A stretch of 64,000 bases of DNA. It comes from Limnephilus marmoratus. Taxonomy: Eukaryota; Arthropoda; Insecta; Trichoptera; Limnephilidae. The stretch is taken from assembly GCA_917880885.1 (NCBI GenBank), contig OU862927.1, forward strand, positions 19,113,450 through 19,177,449. The letters are read 5' to 3'. Below the pieces are notes generated by a model. It was given only the letters and a program-made list of their open reading frames with translations. It searched no databases and was not told the DNA's origin. Positions 1 through 11,089 of this stretch are shown piece after piece (the stretch's first letter is position 1; each line of letters starts with the position of its first letter). The translations under genes and the position numbers were made by a program.

Positions 1-245
1 ACGACTTTAAACAAATATACAAGTGGTTCAAACAAAGTAACATTGTTTCAATTATCTGTTGTAATTAGTTTTAAGTAAACCCTTGAAATATCTTGGTGAA
101 ATTAGTTTAATGTAAACCCTGATGAAGTAAGCACTGCTTACGAAACATGTTGTTTTTTAAACAGAAAAAGTAGTTAAAACTAAGAATTTTATTAACTTAG
201 AATTAAAAATGGTACATCAAAATAAAGTTCGCTGTGTTTGAAAAG
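1..245 (+). mobile_element. Terminal region of a Penelope-like element (probable)
   Basis: A hammerhead motif (104-165) is followed by a stretch that recurs at 44894-44975. It includes a block of the type AAAGTGGTNAAAAC and a conserved GCTGTGTT near the end. Positions 15-50 match the sequence after another hammerhead at 26165-26205 (motif GTGGTTCAAACAAAG). Hammerheads in the long terminal repeats of Penelope-like elements are established knowledge; the assignment to that class is inferred from the ribozyme. No reverse-transcriptase coding is visible here. Confidence 0.5.
104..165 (+). ncRNA. Hammerhead ribozyme motif, copy A
   Basis: The core CTGATGA lies at 119-125. Stem II is GTAAGC (127-132) paired with GCTTAC (136-141). 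GAA follows at 142-144, then the self-complementary ACATGT (145-150) as a minimal stem III, with the predicted cleavage site after T151. Stem I pairing around 105-118 and 152-162 is imperfect. The short self-complementary stem III is typical of retroelement type-I hammerheads, which can act as dimers. Copy B at 44849-44893 pairs better. Confidence 0.7.
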
Positions 246-584
246 GAAATTATATGTGCTTATCTACTGTTTTATAAATTTCATTCAACAGCACCATTCA
301 TCTTGTCAGGCGTTGTGCTAGAACTGTTCTGCCCCGTGGTATCTTGAACGTGGTATCGTGGTGATGACATTGCATTCTTAGAGGCTTATCCGCTACCGCT
401 CTCCGTGTTGTAGTGGAGGGATAAAATCAAAGATGAAAGGGAGAAATTTCGTCCGGATATTTCGCTCACACCCAAAATAAATATTATCACTAATATTTCA
501 TCATAAAATGCATTCTACAATGCACTGCGCTGCACTTAGAAACTACGAGTAAATGTATTCGCCAAACGAAACCTAAGCAAAAAA
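246..584. other. No gene seen
   Basis: AT-rich sequence with a more GC-rich patch near 300-420. No long reading frame, RNA gene or repeat shared with other parts of the window was recognised. Confidence 0.5.
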
Positions 585-688
585 AACGAGTGTGTTTTAG
601 ACCACACGACTGAAGTAAAACTACAAGACAAAAACCTCGCCCAATGAACCCAGGTATCCCTGCTAAGTTACCAAACGTAGCGAACGGG

Positions 689-814
689 GTGACCTATGAC
701 CTAGGGGTGACACGTGACATTGGGGTAATATATGACCATGGGGTGACCTATGACCTTGGGGTGACCTACGACTTTGGGGTGACCTACGACCTTGGGTTGA
801 CCTACGACCTTGGG
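689..814 (+). repeat. 18-bp minisatellite in M, 7 units
   Basis: Seven tandem 18-bp units of the form GTGACCTACGACCTTGGG, less regular at the left. Because 18 is divisible by three, both strands carry artificial open frames with a six-residue period. The same array has 11 units in the 27342 copy and 15 in the 42236 copy. Confidence 0.95.
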
Positions 815-854
815 GTGACCATCCTTATCCTTATCACTCCCCAAGTCAAGCAGA

Positions 855-1358
855 TTGTATAAACTAAAATTTTTTGTTCCTTTCTGCACACTTCGAATAA
901 TTTATTTATCTCTAGCTGAATCTGTTATAAGGTATGGAATAACAGCTTGGGGATTTTCTTGTAAAATAAATATAGACCATGTTCAATCAGTGCAAAATTC
1001 ATTGGTTAAGTTATTAGCTGAAAAAAATTTATACAAAGAAAGGCATAATATTCCATACTTTTATCAAAGTCTCAAAATTCTTTCAGTGAGAGCAATTATG
1101 TGGTACAAAATTATATTTCAGCACATAAATAACCCTTTATATATTGACAGGCTGGAACACAACCATAATACTCGTTTTAACTTTAATGAAGGACTAATTG
1201 TACCTAAACATACAAATAAATATGGACAAAGAACGTTAAATTACATGATTCCCAGTTGTTTAAATATGCTTCCAGCTGAAATTAAAAACTGTGCCCAAAA
1301 CAAACAATTGGTGAACTTACTGAAGACTTGGCTTACGGAAAGAATTATTTTGTATTAG
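855..1358 (+). pseudogene. LINE reverse transcriptase, C-terminal fragment
   Basis: About 165 residues of the region downstream of the RT catalytic core in a non-LTR retrotransposon ORF2. The pattern SVIRYGITAWG near the start and QRTLNYMIPSCLNMLP near the end matches the C-terminal domain of CR1/L2/Jockey-type LINEs. The same block occurs at 8368-9537, 15006-15422, 45313-45597 and 62820-63000. The polymerase motifs and endonuclease are missing, so this is a dead fragment. The frame is open to TAG at 1356-1358. There is no native start codon because the copy is truncated at position 853. Confidence 0.8.
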
Positions 1359-1430
1359 CTTACAATAACATATTATTTATTCTAAAGACTTTAAAATTGT
1401 TGTTCATGTTTTCATAATTTTTCGTTTATC

Positions 1431-1548
1431 TAAGTATATTTCTGTAAAAAAAATAATTTTATTTTATATCTATAATTGTAAAAATGTATCTAAGTATATT
1501 TCTGTAAAAAAATTAATTTAATTTTATATCTTTAATTGTAAAAATGTA
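1431..1548 (+). repeat. Tandem duplication in LINE 3' UTR
   Basis: Two adjacent copies of a roughly 60-bp AT-rich block (about 1431-1490 and 1491-1548), differing at a few positions, in the 3' UTR of the LINE. Confidence 0.85.
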
Positions 1549-1842
1549 ACTATTAAATCACTATAATAAGATCTTTAATGTAAAGAACCCTTTAGACAAA
1601 CTGCTAAAAAGTAGTTTATCGGGACTTTTTGTCTTATATTTGTAAAATGTATAAAATAAAAAAAATAAATAAAAAAAATAAAAAAAGCATGTGTAAAGGC
1701 CCGATCGTTCGCCTAGCAATCGATCGCCGTTCGCATCGATTACCGTTCGCATGACATTTTTCGTAACAATCACCACTTTTCGTAACGCATTCACCAGCTT
1801 ACCCCACAAGTCGAGCATGCGTAAAGACGTTTTACTTCAAAA

Positions 1843-4380
1843 TAAGACTCAGGGTACATTTTCGAATAGATTAAAAAAAACTTTACCTATGAAGATTTTT
1901 TCTAATATTATAAAAAACAACCACACCTTTTATCGTGGCACGAGCGTGAAGCGTGGCATTATAAGCGGGTTATAAAAATCTTGTAAAACTAAATCGGGGT
2001 CAGACACGGAAAAATGTCTAAGATAAATCTCGCGGCTTCTGAGGGACGTTAAGTAGCAAAAACAATCCGTTTATCTCACCCAAATTCTTACCGACAAATT
2101 TATTTTGAAATTTGGCATTGTAATATTTCACAGCAATGCCAGCCTTGCTCTAATGACTTGTAATATTTCGTAACACTCTTTTTCTTATTGAATAATTGAA
2201 AGTGTGGAATACACAAAAAGCAAAATTAATTTTTCGGAAGGATGAGCCCAAAATACAATAACATCTTTTCTTTATATTTTTTGCCAATTGCATTGCAGAA
2301 AAAATAAATCAAAAAGTTTATTACGAACTCTACTCCTGACTTTAAGCTAATTTTCGCATTTACGCTGTTTTTCTATCTTTATTTTGTTTATCTTTGAACA
2401 TTCTTTTATGTTTCGTAACATTGGATCTCGATGGGTTTGTTCTGTTTCACATACAAATGCCAGAATTCAAACCTATTGGTGAAATTCGCACTTGGGTGCC
2501 TACCCTGGCTGTTAAATATCCGCTGACAACCGTTGTCAAGAAGACGAAAAAGTGTATTTAGTCTTTTGTCAACATCTTACCGTTTTTATCGAAACAAGAT
2601 AACACAAAGTGAAATTACCGCCGGTAATTCATCTTAATCGTTATAATACTGACTTGCAACTGCCTGTGGTTTATCCAGACAATAGCCAATCGACACGAGG
2701 GATCCCCAAACCTGGCAAGATCGCCAAACCAACTATCGTAAATATCCTTGTGAAATTACCTTTGCTACTTGCTGCAGTAAACATACCATATCGAGATCCA
2801 CAGGCACAGTTCGTATAGAGTGAACATTCAGCTTCACTCTAACTCATGTAAGGTGGTGCCATCATCGCGCTAACCTCACATTTTATGATGTGTGTATTAT
2901 TTTTATATTTTAATTTAACCTTATCCGTATAATGTTTGTGTTTTAATAGGTGCGGTTTTATTAGTTGAAACATTTACAGAGAGTTAGCAATTATTTAAAT
3001 AATGAAATTAAAATTAACACTCCAAATCAAAATGTTCAGAACAGTGCGCAATTAAGGTTTAGTTGGTACTAGATGGAGAAGCTACTAGTGAAATAACAGA
3101 AATAACAAAACAAATTAAGTATATAGTACAGAGAAAGAGAAGAAAGATAGAAAGAAAAGACATTATTCAATATGGTTATTTAATTTGTGGTTGTAACTAA
3201 TCTGTGGAACCAATCTCCTGCTGACAAGCTTCTTGCAGTAGCTTAGCGGGTAATGAATTTTAATTGTACGCAATTTTTTACAATAATAAAAATTAAAATA
3301 AAACATTCACAAAGCATAATAAAGCAATTAAGTGCATAATAATTTTCACTTCAAATAATTGCCATGATGTCGTACAAAGCTAATAAAATTAGCACACATT
3401 AGAGATTTTATTTTTCAACCAATTTCACTTTATGGTTTTCTTTGTTCATTTTCGTTTCTTTATGCGGAAACTTCACGTGTTTGTGTAACGCTGTAAACAT
3501 ATTTTTTTTTGTAAAACGTGTAAAACTGTTTTTTGCCTAATCCTAAAAACAAAAATGAAAATGGCGTCTTTTCTGATTTCCGCGGTAATTTAAAGCTTCG
3601 TAGCACATGACTTAAAAGGTTTTGCCAGTTATAATTATAGCGTTATATAAAACACAGCTTTACTTAATATACTATATACCATGTCAGATTTATTCTCTAA
3701 CTATGAGGAAAAGGTGACGAAGCTTTTACAAAAAAAATGTATTTTTTACTTTTACAATGGTAGGTATTCCTTTCTTTTATAATGACAATGTGGTTCAAAA
3801 CGATCCTAGTTTATGACGTTTTTTTTAGTAGAAGCGTTATTTTCATAGCACATTAAACACTTGACCGTTTACAGCCGAAATAAAAATAATAATACGAAAA
3901 CATAAAAGTTTAGCAGCAAGAATTTATTTATGAGACAAAAAACCGCCCTAACGGACCACAAAAACATTAAAAAGAGCTTCTGTGGAAGGCTTTTTTATAA
4001 CCTTTGCCTTCTGGAACAACGCTTTATAGCATATAAAAGTTACAGCCTTTTAGAATATACCAAAATTTAATATTAAAAACAAAACTTTTTAATGAGTCTC
4101 AGTTTCCGCGGAGAACCGTTATTATTTTTTGTTCGAATAAAAAAATTGTGGTAAAAAATCGCATAAGTTTCCATCCCATTATAAGTTTTTTTCTTGTTAG
4201 CATAAGGGTATCATGTTTCAAATGAGATTTTATTATTTCTACGTAAATGTAAAGTAAATTGTTATTTGCTTAGATATTTACTTATCTAAATACACGGTAA
4301 TAAATGTTGTAACATTCGGTCTACTTTAGACCTTCAATTTTCCGTTTGATCGGTCGGTGTTTTAACAACTTGTCGTACAC
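1843..4380. other. No recognisable gene
   Basis: AT-rich DNA without a supported gene. The longest candidate is a 69-codon open stretch at 2609-2818 (GTG first codon, no ATG, no family recognised). No match to the other repeats of the window was noticed. Confidence 0.5.
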
Positions 4381-4760
4381 AGTTCGTACACCACGGTAAT
4401 GAAATTTCTCGGAACCCTCGGCGCCACCGATGTTTGTTCAAACCTCGAAACGTCAAAACTAGGAAACCATTACCTCACTCGCAACCAAAATTGTTGCAGC
4501 TGTCATTTTTATATCCTGTCTTTCATTGTTGACTTTTTTATAGCCAGATATTCTCTGCTTTTTAGATCATGCTTATTGTTAGAGACGCAAGCGACGTCAG
4601 GTTTAAAGTCTGGACGGCGCATGGCCTTGACTTCGCCCGGCTGATCGTGGGAGATTGAAGTCGCCGACGAATTTACAAAATAGCTGCTCTCATAATTCCC
4701 ACACCAATAGCACGGCGATGGCAATAGCCTCGCGGAGTCTTATTTCTTCAATACAAGTGG
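4381..4760. other. GC-richer patch with an unrecognised small ORF
   Basis: Base composition rises above that of the flanks. An ATG-initiated frame of 81 codons runs at 4399-4644. A 71-codon frame lies opposite it (4509-4724). Neither resembles a family I know. This could be an exon, a promoter-like CpG patch or repeat debris. It is one of few GC-rich stretches here not explained by a repeat. Confidence 0.25.
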
Positions 4761-5270
4761 TTACGCATTGCAATATGTTTTTTGTTTGTTCGAAATTTTA
4801 AATAAATATATATCACAAGCATGATACTTACTCACTCCTTGGAATTAACAAAGACACGGAAATGGATTGTTTTTCAAAAATAGCTTCTAAAACAAGAAAA
4901 TTACTGACACTGTTTGTTTTGGAAAATTTTCATGCATTGTGAAAAACTATGAGTTTGTGTATTGATTGACAAATTTCATCTCTTGTAAAAACTTATGAGT
5001 CACCCAAGGATTGCATTGACTGCATTTAATTGTTGATTGGATTACATTAAGGAGGCCTCCATACTTCAAGATCTACAAAAACAAGGTTGGTGGATTTGTT
5101 ATTTTCCCTGGAGTTTCTTTTTGTGCCATTTGTGATATATTTGTTCGCAAGTAGAGTTTTTCCATAATCATAATTTCTTGGGTATTAAGCCCAGAGGGTC
5201 TGGGGTTATTTACACACCTCAGGCTCGCATATTATAATGCAACAAGTAAGAGAGATGTATGATCCACTGG
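4761..5270. other. No gene seen
   Basis: AT-rich sequence with no reading frame, repeat or RNA structure that I can support. Confidence 0.5.
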
Positions 5271-6612
5271 TGCGACCACGTGAAATCAATAAATTTGCTC
5301 GATTGCTCGAGATTTCCCAGAAATGATTTTTAAAATTTTTCGCCACCACTTAAAAAAATTGTGAATTTTAAGATGGAGACATAAAAACTTATTATAGTGC
5401 TTTATAGCCAATGAATTGACCTGTATTTTGCCGTTTATCTCACATTTGCAGGATTTATAAAAAAACATATAAAAAAATCCCAAAATTTATAACCGCGAGA
5501 ATCCGACGTTTTGGTAATTTAAAACTACCGTATTATTCGAGTCAACATAGAATATTTCCGATTTCTGTATGTTGTCTGTGGTATACTTGATAATGAAAGG
5601 TGCATATCTATGGAAAAAGGACTAAATTTTAACCGTAAACAGCTGATCAAAAATTCACGGAATTTTTTTTTTTTAACATCGTTCTAAAATAGTCTATAGA
5701 GTTCGGATTTGCGACATCTATGGTCATAATAGATAAAACATTCCAATAGCTTCGTTTTTAAATAAATGGCTGGTCAAGAAAATGTTTTAAATAATTACAA
5801 CAAATATCTTACGAATGGCAGGAAAATGTGGTCCAATTTTGGACCGCTCTTAAAAAATAAAAAAGGTCAATTTTTCGACCATAATCGCTCCAGTGGATAA
5901 TGATTGAATTTCTCATTTGATGGAAGGAGACATACGTACATCGTCTGTCTCAATCTTTTTAGTATGTAAGATATGTTAGACGCACCTATTGACTCTTTAC
6001 GCAAAATTTTTTATTTTCGATAGATTGTTCTTTTATCTAGTAAAGGTATGTTTTAAATTTTGAGAAAAAATGTTTTTTTTTGTATAATAAGGTCGTTGGC
6101 AGATTTGTTAAATTTTTAAACAAAATTTTGTGTTATACATACAATACAGATTTCAAATTATACAATCGTGCAGTAAAATAAATTAATAAATTATCTGGGA
6201 AAGATATGTTTCAGAATTTTAATTATAGTTCAAATAAAACCATAAAAAAAGTTCTGCATACGTGTTTGGTGGTGAAAATACTTCAGTTTGTCTATTTATT
6301 TATAAACTAACATCGATAAAAAAATGACATTCTTATTTTGTTTAGACGTTAATGAAAAAATATATGATAAAAATAATAATTACAAAAAGTACATAATTTT
6401 AATAGTTTTATCATCACGCCTTTCAGCATTTTTGGATGTACATAGTTATATATTAAAGTAAATTTTTTATAAAATAAAATCGATATTAAGTTATAATTTA
6501 AAAAAGCTGGTACGGAGAATAATTAATCTTTCTCATTGGAACCGCCCTGTACGATCGTAAGAACATCTTCCGACGAAATTTGGATTCTCGGCCGCTGGCT
6601 GAAGGCCCTTAA
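5271..6612 (+). repeat. Interspersed repeat Q, copy 1
   Basis: Non-coding repeat. The first half (5271-5890) matches 30481-30750 plus 32930-33132 plus 33661-33840. The second half (about 5978-6612) matches 28610-29240. Landmarks are a GCGACATCTATGGTCA-type block (5711-5726) and CCCTGTACGATCG (about 6544-6556). It serves as the uninterrupted reference for the copy at 30481-33840, showing where a hAT-like element and a Helitron inserted. Class and termini are unknown. Confidence 0.7.
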
Positions 6613-7195
6613 AGCTCATTCAAGCAAAGTTCAGGTCTTCAACTTTGGATATCTTATTAATATATCTAAACTATTAATATATCTAAATAAAATCCGCATA
6701 CCTCAAACACACACTACAAAATATTGGATAAAATCTCTGAACTATGTTGCCTATACACTATATAATTCGCTACCAGATATGTACAAGGGAATTCAGCAAA
6801 ATAAAAAAAATCAGAGTAATGCTTTAAAAGAATATTTTTTAAGTATGTATAAGGATGAAACTTTGTAATTTTCTTGTCATGTTTCAATTGTCTTGTCTCT
6901 TTTCTCTTCTTTTCTTTTCCATTAAGTTGTAATCATCCATATCTGTATAACCTTGTTCCCTTTTTCTTTAATTGTTTTCCATTGCTGTTTATTCTACTCA
7001 ACCTGTCTTTTATTTTTCTTGTACATTGTATGTGAATCTTATATTTTAATATCAAAATTCCTATGTAAAATTTTAACTATTTCCTCCCACCCATGATTTG
7101 TATGTTCCTCCTGTCCTAAAATGAGTTCTGTAACTCATCGGGATTGCTATAGCAAGAAATAAAAACAATATAAATATAAAAAAAATATAAATAAA
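6613..7195 (+). pseudogene. LINE 3' end: C-terminal coding and UTR
   Basis: The frame to TAA at 6868 ends in THTTKYWIKSLNYVAYTLYN, the terminal block of the LINE C-terminal domain. It joins Q sequence near 6612. The UTR contains a hairpin, ATGAGTT (7121-7127) with AACTCAT (7132-7138), then CGGGATTGC and an A-rich end. A similar hairpin with ACTCATCGGG is at 62105-62145. Confidence 0.6.
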
Positions 7196-7680
7196 ACTTA
7201 TTGTAGTGTCTACACTTATTATAAGACACATATTCATAAATATGCCTTCAATGCCTTCCAATTTTTCTTTTAGTTCGAAGGTGAAACGCAAATATAATCG
7301 CCACAATTTATAATGAAATATCGAACTTTCCTTACTAAATCGACCCAACATATAATTATCGGGGTCCCAACCGACTAAGGACGTAGAAATAGAGTGAACA
7401 AATGATTTATATGCCGCCTTCGTTACCCGTGCTAATTTAGATCCGAAATTCGGTACCTATTTTCAAAGCAAACAGTGTGTGAATACCGAATATAAAGGAA
7501 AATATACCTCTTTCGTCGAACAATACATCTTTTGATATGGAAATTTGGATTTATTTCCTCTTCGGAGGCGTTCTAAGGGTTAGAATGGAATTTTAGATCG
7601 ATCTTTAATGTGAATGAGGCTAGGTATTACGCTTTGCTCAAATTGTCTGAGAAGTTATTATTCAAAACTATTTTCGTTGG
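7196..7680. other. No gene seen
   Basis: No supported feature. An open frame of 92 codons on the minus strand (7073-7351) overlaps the LINE UTR and has no recognisable content. Confidence 0.4.
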
Positions 7681-7775
7681 CTAGACCAACTCCCAGTTAG
7701 ACCCGAGAATATTTCTCTCCCAACTGGGTAATGGGGGCCTCAGCACGGGTAAGCCACCCAGTGAGGCTATGATTA
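7681..7775 (+). other. LINE-type 3' hairpin, isolated copy
   Basis: GCCTCA (7737-7742) pairs with TGAGGC (7762-7767), enclosing GGGT/ACCC. The layout matches the terminal hairpins of LINEs at 10085-10122, 15574-15605 and 46071-46114. It is probably a LINE 3' end whose coding part has been lost. Confidence 0.45.
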
Positions 7776-7780
7776 TTAAA

Positions 7781-8105
7781 TCTCTACATATTATAAATAA
7801 AAGTCCTCCACCGCGTCTGTCTGTCTGTTGTCGATAAACTCAATAAATACTAAACGGATTTTCATGCGGTTTTCACCAATAGATTGAGTGATTTATGAGA
7901 AAGGTTTAGGTACATTCGTCGACGTTTTGTGTAAATTGGTTGAAATATATAATTAAAGGAGAATCTCTTTGTGGTGGGTGAGCGGGCTGGCAAGCGGGCG
8001 GTGTGGATTTGATTTGAAGGCAAATTAACAGATGGCGGTGTGAGTTAATTTATAAAATGGCGTTGTGTTTCGTTAGCCACAGCAACTCGTGTCAGGGTCA
8101 GATAG
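7781..8105 (+). mobile_element. Non-autonomous Helitron, family I, degraded
   Basis: It shares with the better copies (22386-22672, 41078-41741) the block AAACGGATTTTCATGCGG, the GGCAAGCGGGCGGTGTGG block and a terminal GCCACAGCAACTCGTGTC hairpin. The start follows the A-TC rule. The expected terminal CTAG is mutated to ATAG. Confidence 0.6.
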
Positions 8106-8367
8106 TTATACTATAAAATGTAAAATATTGTATCAACATAAAAAATTAGATTTTTTTTTAGATGACACCACAAAGGAGGCCCTGAGGAAAATAATTTCAC
8201 TCAGGGCCTATGTCATCTTTGGGGATGCTGTGTGGAGGTTTTTTTTAAGGAAATGAAGAAGAGGAGAGTTCTGGGAAGGAAGAGGGTTTAAGGGGTGGGT
8301 AGGAATCTGGGGTTCAGTGTATCCTGGTCATCCGCCTCCCAGACCTGGACAAACTCACCCCATGATC

Positions 8368-9537
8368 ATTTTCCTCGATCTCTCAAAAGCATTTGATACG
8401 GTCTCCCATCCCTTACTGCTTAAAAAACTTCAACAGATCGGAATAACTGGGATACCCTACACATGGTTCGAAAACTACCTAACAAACCGAACTCAACAAA
8501 CTCTTATCCACTCTGACAAAATAAATAAAAGCAAAAAATTATCCATGTCTTACGGTGTACCGCAAGGCAGTGTACTAGGACCTCTCCTATTTCTTTTATA
8601 CATCAACACACTATGTACCATGGATATTGGAGGTAAGATTTTATCATTTGCCGACGATACAGTCTTAATATTCGAAGATGAAACATGGCAAGCAGTTATC
8701 AACAAAACTAATAATGGCCTAATAAAAGTGAGGCATTGGCTTGACACAAATCTCCTTACACTCAATATTGACAAAACACAATATATGACGTTTTCCATAC
8801 GCAAACATAATTTTCCCTACAACTGCCCTAAACCAATAATTCACTCGTGTTCACTAAACATGCACCCACACCCACCCGGAACCCCACCTATTACAAATTG
8901 CACGTGTCCTACCCTTAAATCATCTAAGGAAGTTAAATATCTGGGCATAATAATAGATGATCAACTACGTTGGGAAGCACACATAAGTGACACAGTAAAA
9001 AGACTCCGTAAGCTCTGCCATATATTCTGCTCTCTTAGATCCATCTTAGACCTAAAAACCCTTCGAAGCGTATATTTTGCCCTTTTTCAATCCATTGCAT
9101 CGTATGGTATTTTGGGATGGGGTGGTTGCACAGAATCCGTCATTTATCCAATAATTACAGTTCAAAAACTAATACTGAGAATCATATTTAAATGCCAACC
9201 TACCCACCCCTCTAATGTGCTATTTACTAAATTTAGGGTCTTAGATATTCGCCAACTATTCACTAAGACAAGCCTATCCTACATACGGAAAAATAACCTA
9301 CTGGTGGCTCCACAACATCAAGCCCAAACCCGCTTTTCATCAAACCTGGGATGCGTGGTTCCAAAAACTAGAACCAAATTTGCTCACCGACAATTTTGGT
9401 TCATTGCCCCCAAAATATACAATGCATTGAGCACCGATATAAAATCAAATATTACCATACCTCTTTTTACTATTCGTGTTCAAAATTGGATATTCGAAAG
9501 GGGACGAGATTTCTTTAAAGAATATACGACTTTCTAA
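8368..9537 (+). pseudogene. LINE ORF2 fragment with RT core
   Basis: An open frame of about 390 LINE-derived codons. Upstream in-frame codons (from 8317) belong to the host SINE. RT motifs in order are LDLSKAFDTVSH (metal-binding D), YGVPQGSVLGPLLFLLY, SFADDTVLIF (catalytic DD) and YLGIIIDDQLRW. A C-terminal domain follows, with SIASYGILGWGG and RQFWFIAPKIYNAL. This matches the CR1/L2/Jockey-like group; no RNase H is seen. The endonuclease and N-terminal RT are missing because of 5' truncation, so it is not autonomous. There are no internal stops, which makes it one of the youngest LINE copies here. Confidence 0.9.
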
Positions 9538-9842
9538 CCATTATAAAAGAAAAGAAAATAATTAAATTAACTAAATAAAATATCATACTTCACATCTTTT
9601 TCCAACCTGACTTCACTAAAATCTAAACAAACCTAAATATATACTCTTCTAGGCGATTATTTACCTACCTTGATAAACTTCCAATAAAAATTTTAGCTTT
9701 CATAATTTTTTTTTTATAGATTAACACTATTAAATCTTACTTCTTACTATTTTATATTTTATAGTATTTTATTTTTAACTTCTTTAAAACATTTTCTTTT
9801 TTATTATGTATGTATATATTATATGTGTGTTTTTATATGTAT

Positions 9843-9849
<7 letters not shown>

Positions 9850-9900
<51 letters not shown>
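9850..9900. repeat. (TA)n microsatellite
   Basis: About 25 uninterrupted TA dinucleotides in the LINE 3' UTR, flanked by TATG-type degenerate repeats. Confidence 0.98.
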
Positions 9901-9906
<6 letters not shown>

Positions 9907-10084
9907 GTATTTGTATATGTATATGCATATGTATGTGTATGTGTTTACGTATACACATATCTTGTTATATTTTACCTTAAATATTTTTATCTTTTTTCTT
10001 TCTCTTGTTTCTAATATCTTATAATTTCTATTTCAAACCTATATTTTGTTCTAGTTCTCACACTGTATAACTTATATCATGTAT

Positions 10085-10122
10085 GATTACCTTAACACGG
10101 GCATTAGCCTAGTATGGTAATC
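10085..10122 (+). other. LINE 3'-terminal hairpin
   Basis: GATTACC (10085-10091) pairs with GGTAATC (10116-10122). Inside is AACACGGGC-ATTA-GCCTAGT with a GGGC/GCCT inner pairing. It lies about 60 bp from the poly(A). It is a likely recognition structure for the LINE reverse transcriptase, by analogy with known LINE 3' stem-loops. Confidence 0.65.
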
Positions 10123-10285
10123 AAGAAAAAAACAAAAAGTGTACTTTCAAAAATTGTATAAAATAAAAAAAAAAAAAAAATGATCCCGGGCACCCCTGCT
10201 AAATCACGAAATGCTGCCAACGATTTATGGCAGAGGTGTTGGTTATCCAATAAAGGTTCCCGGGGCGGCGTTAACCATTCCCGTT

Positions 10286-10643
10286 ATCATATAGTTATAT
10301 TGAATATTTCCTTTCTGAAAATATATATAAATAAAAAAGGTAAAAGTTTATTGTTTTGCTTTAGAAATTTGTGGGGAGATAAGTTTTGATATAAATCTTA
10401 ATTAATATAAGAAATTGTTCCGGGTTTCCTTCCTAAGTAAAATAACGAAACATCTCCTTTTCTCTATTAGAAAAACCAACACTCTTTGGTTGTGAATGAC
10501 CTGTAAATATTTGAAAAGTTTTGCCACCATCATTAAAAGTGGAACGTGTTACTTAACTAGAAAATGAATGACCCTCTACGCTTGCCAAATTATTGACATT
10601 TGGCAGGAAACATCGCTCGGGCAATGGTAAACTTAATCACAAA
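10286..10643. other. No gene seen
   Basis: No coding, RNA or repeat feature recognised. Confidence 0.4.
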
Positions 10644-10765
10644 TTTCGTCGTTCGATGGCGCCCAGGAGATCTTTCTCCTCTCTCATCCCTCCAGACTGA
10701 CAACATACCCCGATTGGGGATGCCATAGTCCTACTGGCTCCGGGCACTTAGAATTCACACACAAA
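10644..10765 (+). mobile_element. SINE S2 fragment
   Basis: Contains ACATACCCCGATTGGGGATG and CATAGTCCTACTGGCTCC. Both are reverse-complement matches to the distal part of S2 at 20620-20680 and 11500-11560. Confidence 0.65.
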
Positions 10766-11089
10766 AAGAAACAAAGACACATCCGTACCCGGGAAGCATA
10801 CGGATGCAAGTCCAAAAAGGTAAATCGAATTAGTTTTGTTTTAAAAACGAGCAAATAAAACGAAATATTTCATATGTAAAGCCTTTAAAAATAATGTTTA
10901 AAAAAAACGCCACACAAAACACGGACTTGAGTCCTTCGGCTTTAAAATGAAATGGAATATTTTGTTATGACTTGTGGTGTATTAAATAAATAAATAAAAT
11001 AAAATTAGCCTTTATTGCTGTTAAAGTTATAAACATTTTTCTAATCTTTTCTAATTTTTAAATATTATATTAAATTATCAGAGTTCGGG

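Larger units (their letters stand above)
853..1684 (+). mobile_element. 5'-truncated LINE inserted in M
   Basis: An 832-bp insertion flanked by the duplicated pentamer AAGCA (848-852 and 1685-1689). It is identified by comparison with the uninterrupted M copy at 27342, where AAGCATGCG is continuous. It ends in an A-rich tail with AATAAA-like sequence. It carries only the C-terminal part of a LINE ORF and the 3' UTR. Confidence 0.85.
585..1842 (+). mobile_element. Element M copy 1, interrupted by a LINE
   Basis: M is an unclassified element with four copies here: 585-1842, 21992-22275, 27342-27836 and, inverted, 42236-42800. It starts with an A-run and a small GTGTG/CACAC hairpin. It then has the inverted terminal motif TGAAGTAAAACT (611-622), matched by AGTTTTACTTCA-type sequence at the far end (1827-1839). 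Inside is a stretch resembling the SINE S1 head (641-688), an 18-bp minisatellite, and a right part rich in GTTCGC and TTTTCGTAAC motifs. A LINE sits at 853-1684; removing it restores the layout of the 27342 copy. No transposase is visible, so it is non-autonomous. Confidence 0.75.
8368..10179 (+). mobile_element. LINE insertion with target duplication
   Basis: A 1.8-kb 5'-truncated non-LTR retrotransposon. It is flanked by a 6-bp duplication ATGATC (8362-8367 and 10180-10185) and ends in an A-run (about 10165-10180). It holds the RT core and C-terminal domain, then a 3' UTR with a TA microsatellite (9850-9900) and a terminal hairpin (10085-10122). Confidence 0.9.
8151..10285 (-). mobile_element. 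SINE S1 copy a, short form, split by a LINE
   Basis: Minus-strand S1. The left piece (8151-8367) starts with the poly(A) tail seen as T's, then the hairpin tail around GAGGCCCTGAGG. The right piece (10180-10285) holds the S1 head with CCCGGGCACCCCTGCTAAAT. The LINE at 8368-10179 separates the pieces. The uninterrupted homologues at 57217-57550 and 53174-53509 show the continuous CACCCCATGAACCCGGGCAC. Confidence 0.85.

Noticed and set aside
9806..10024. A Tyr/Ile-rich frame of 72 residues
   Set aside because: Translation of the (TA)n microsatellite in a LINE UTR.
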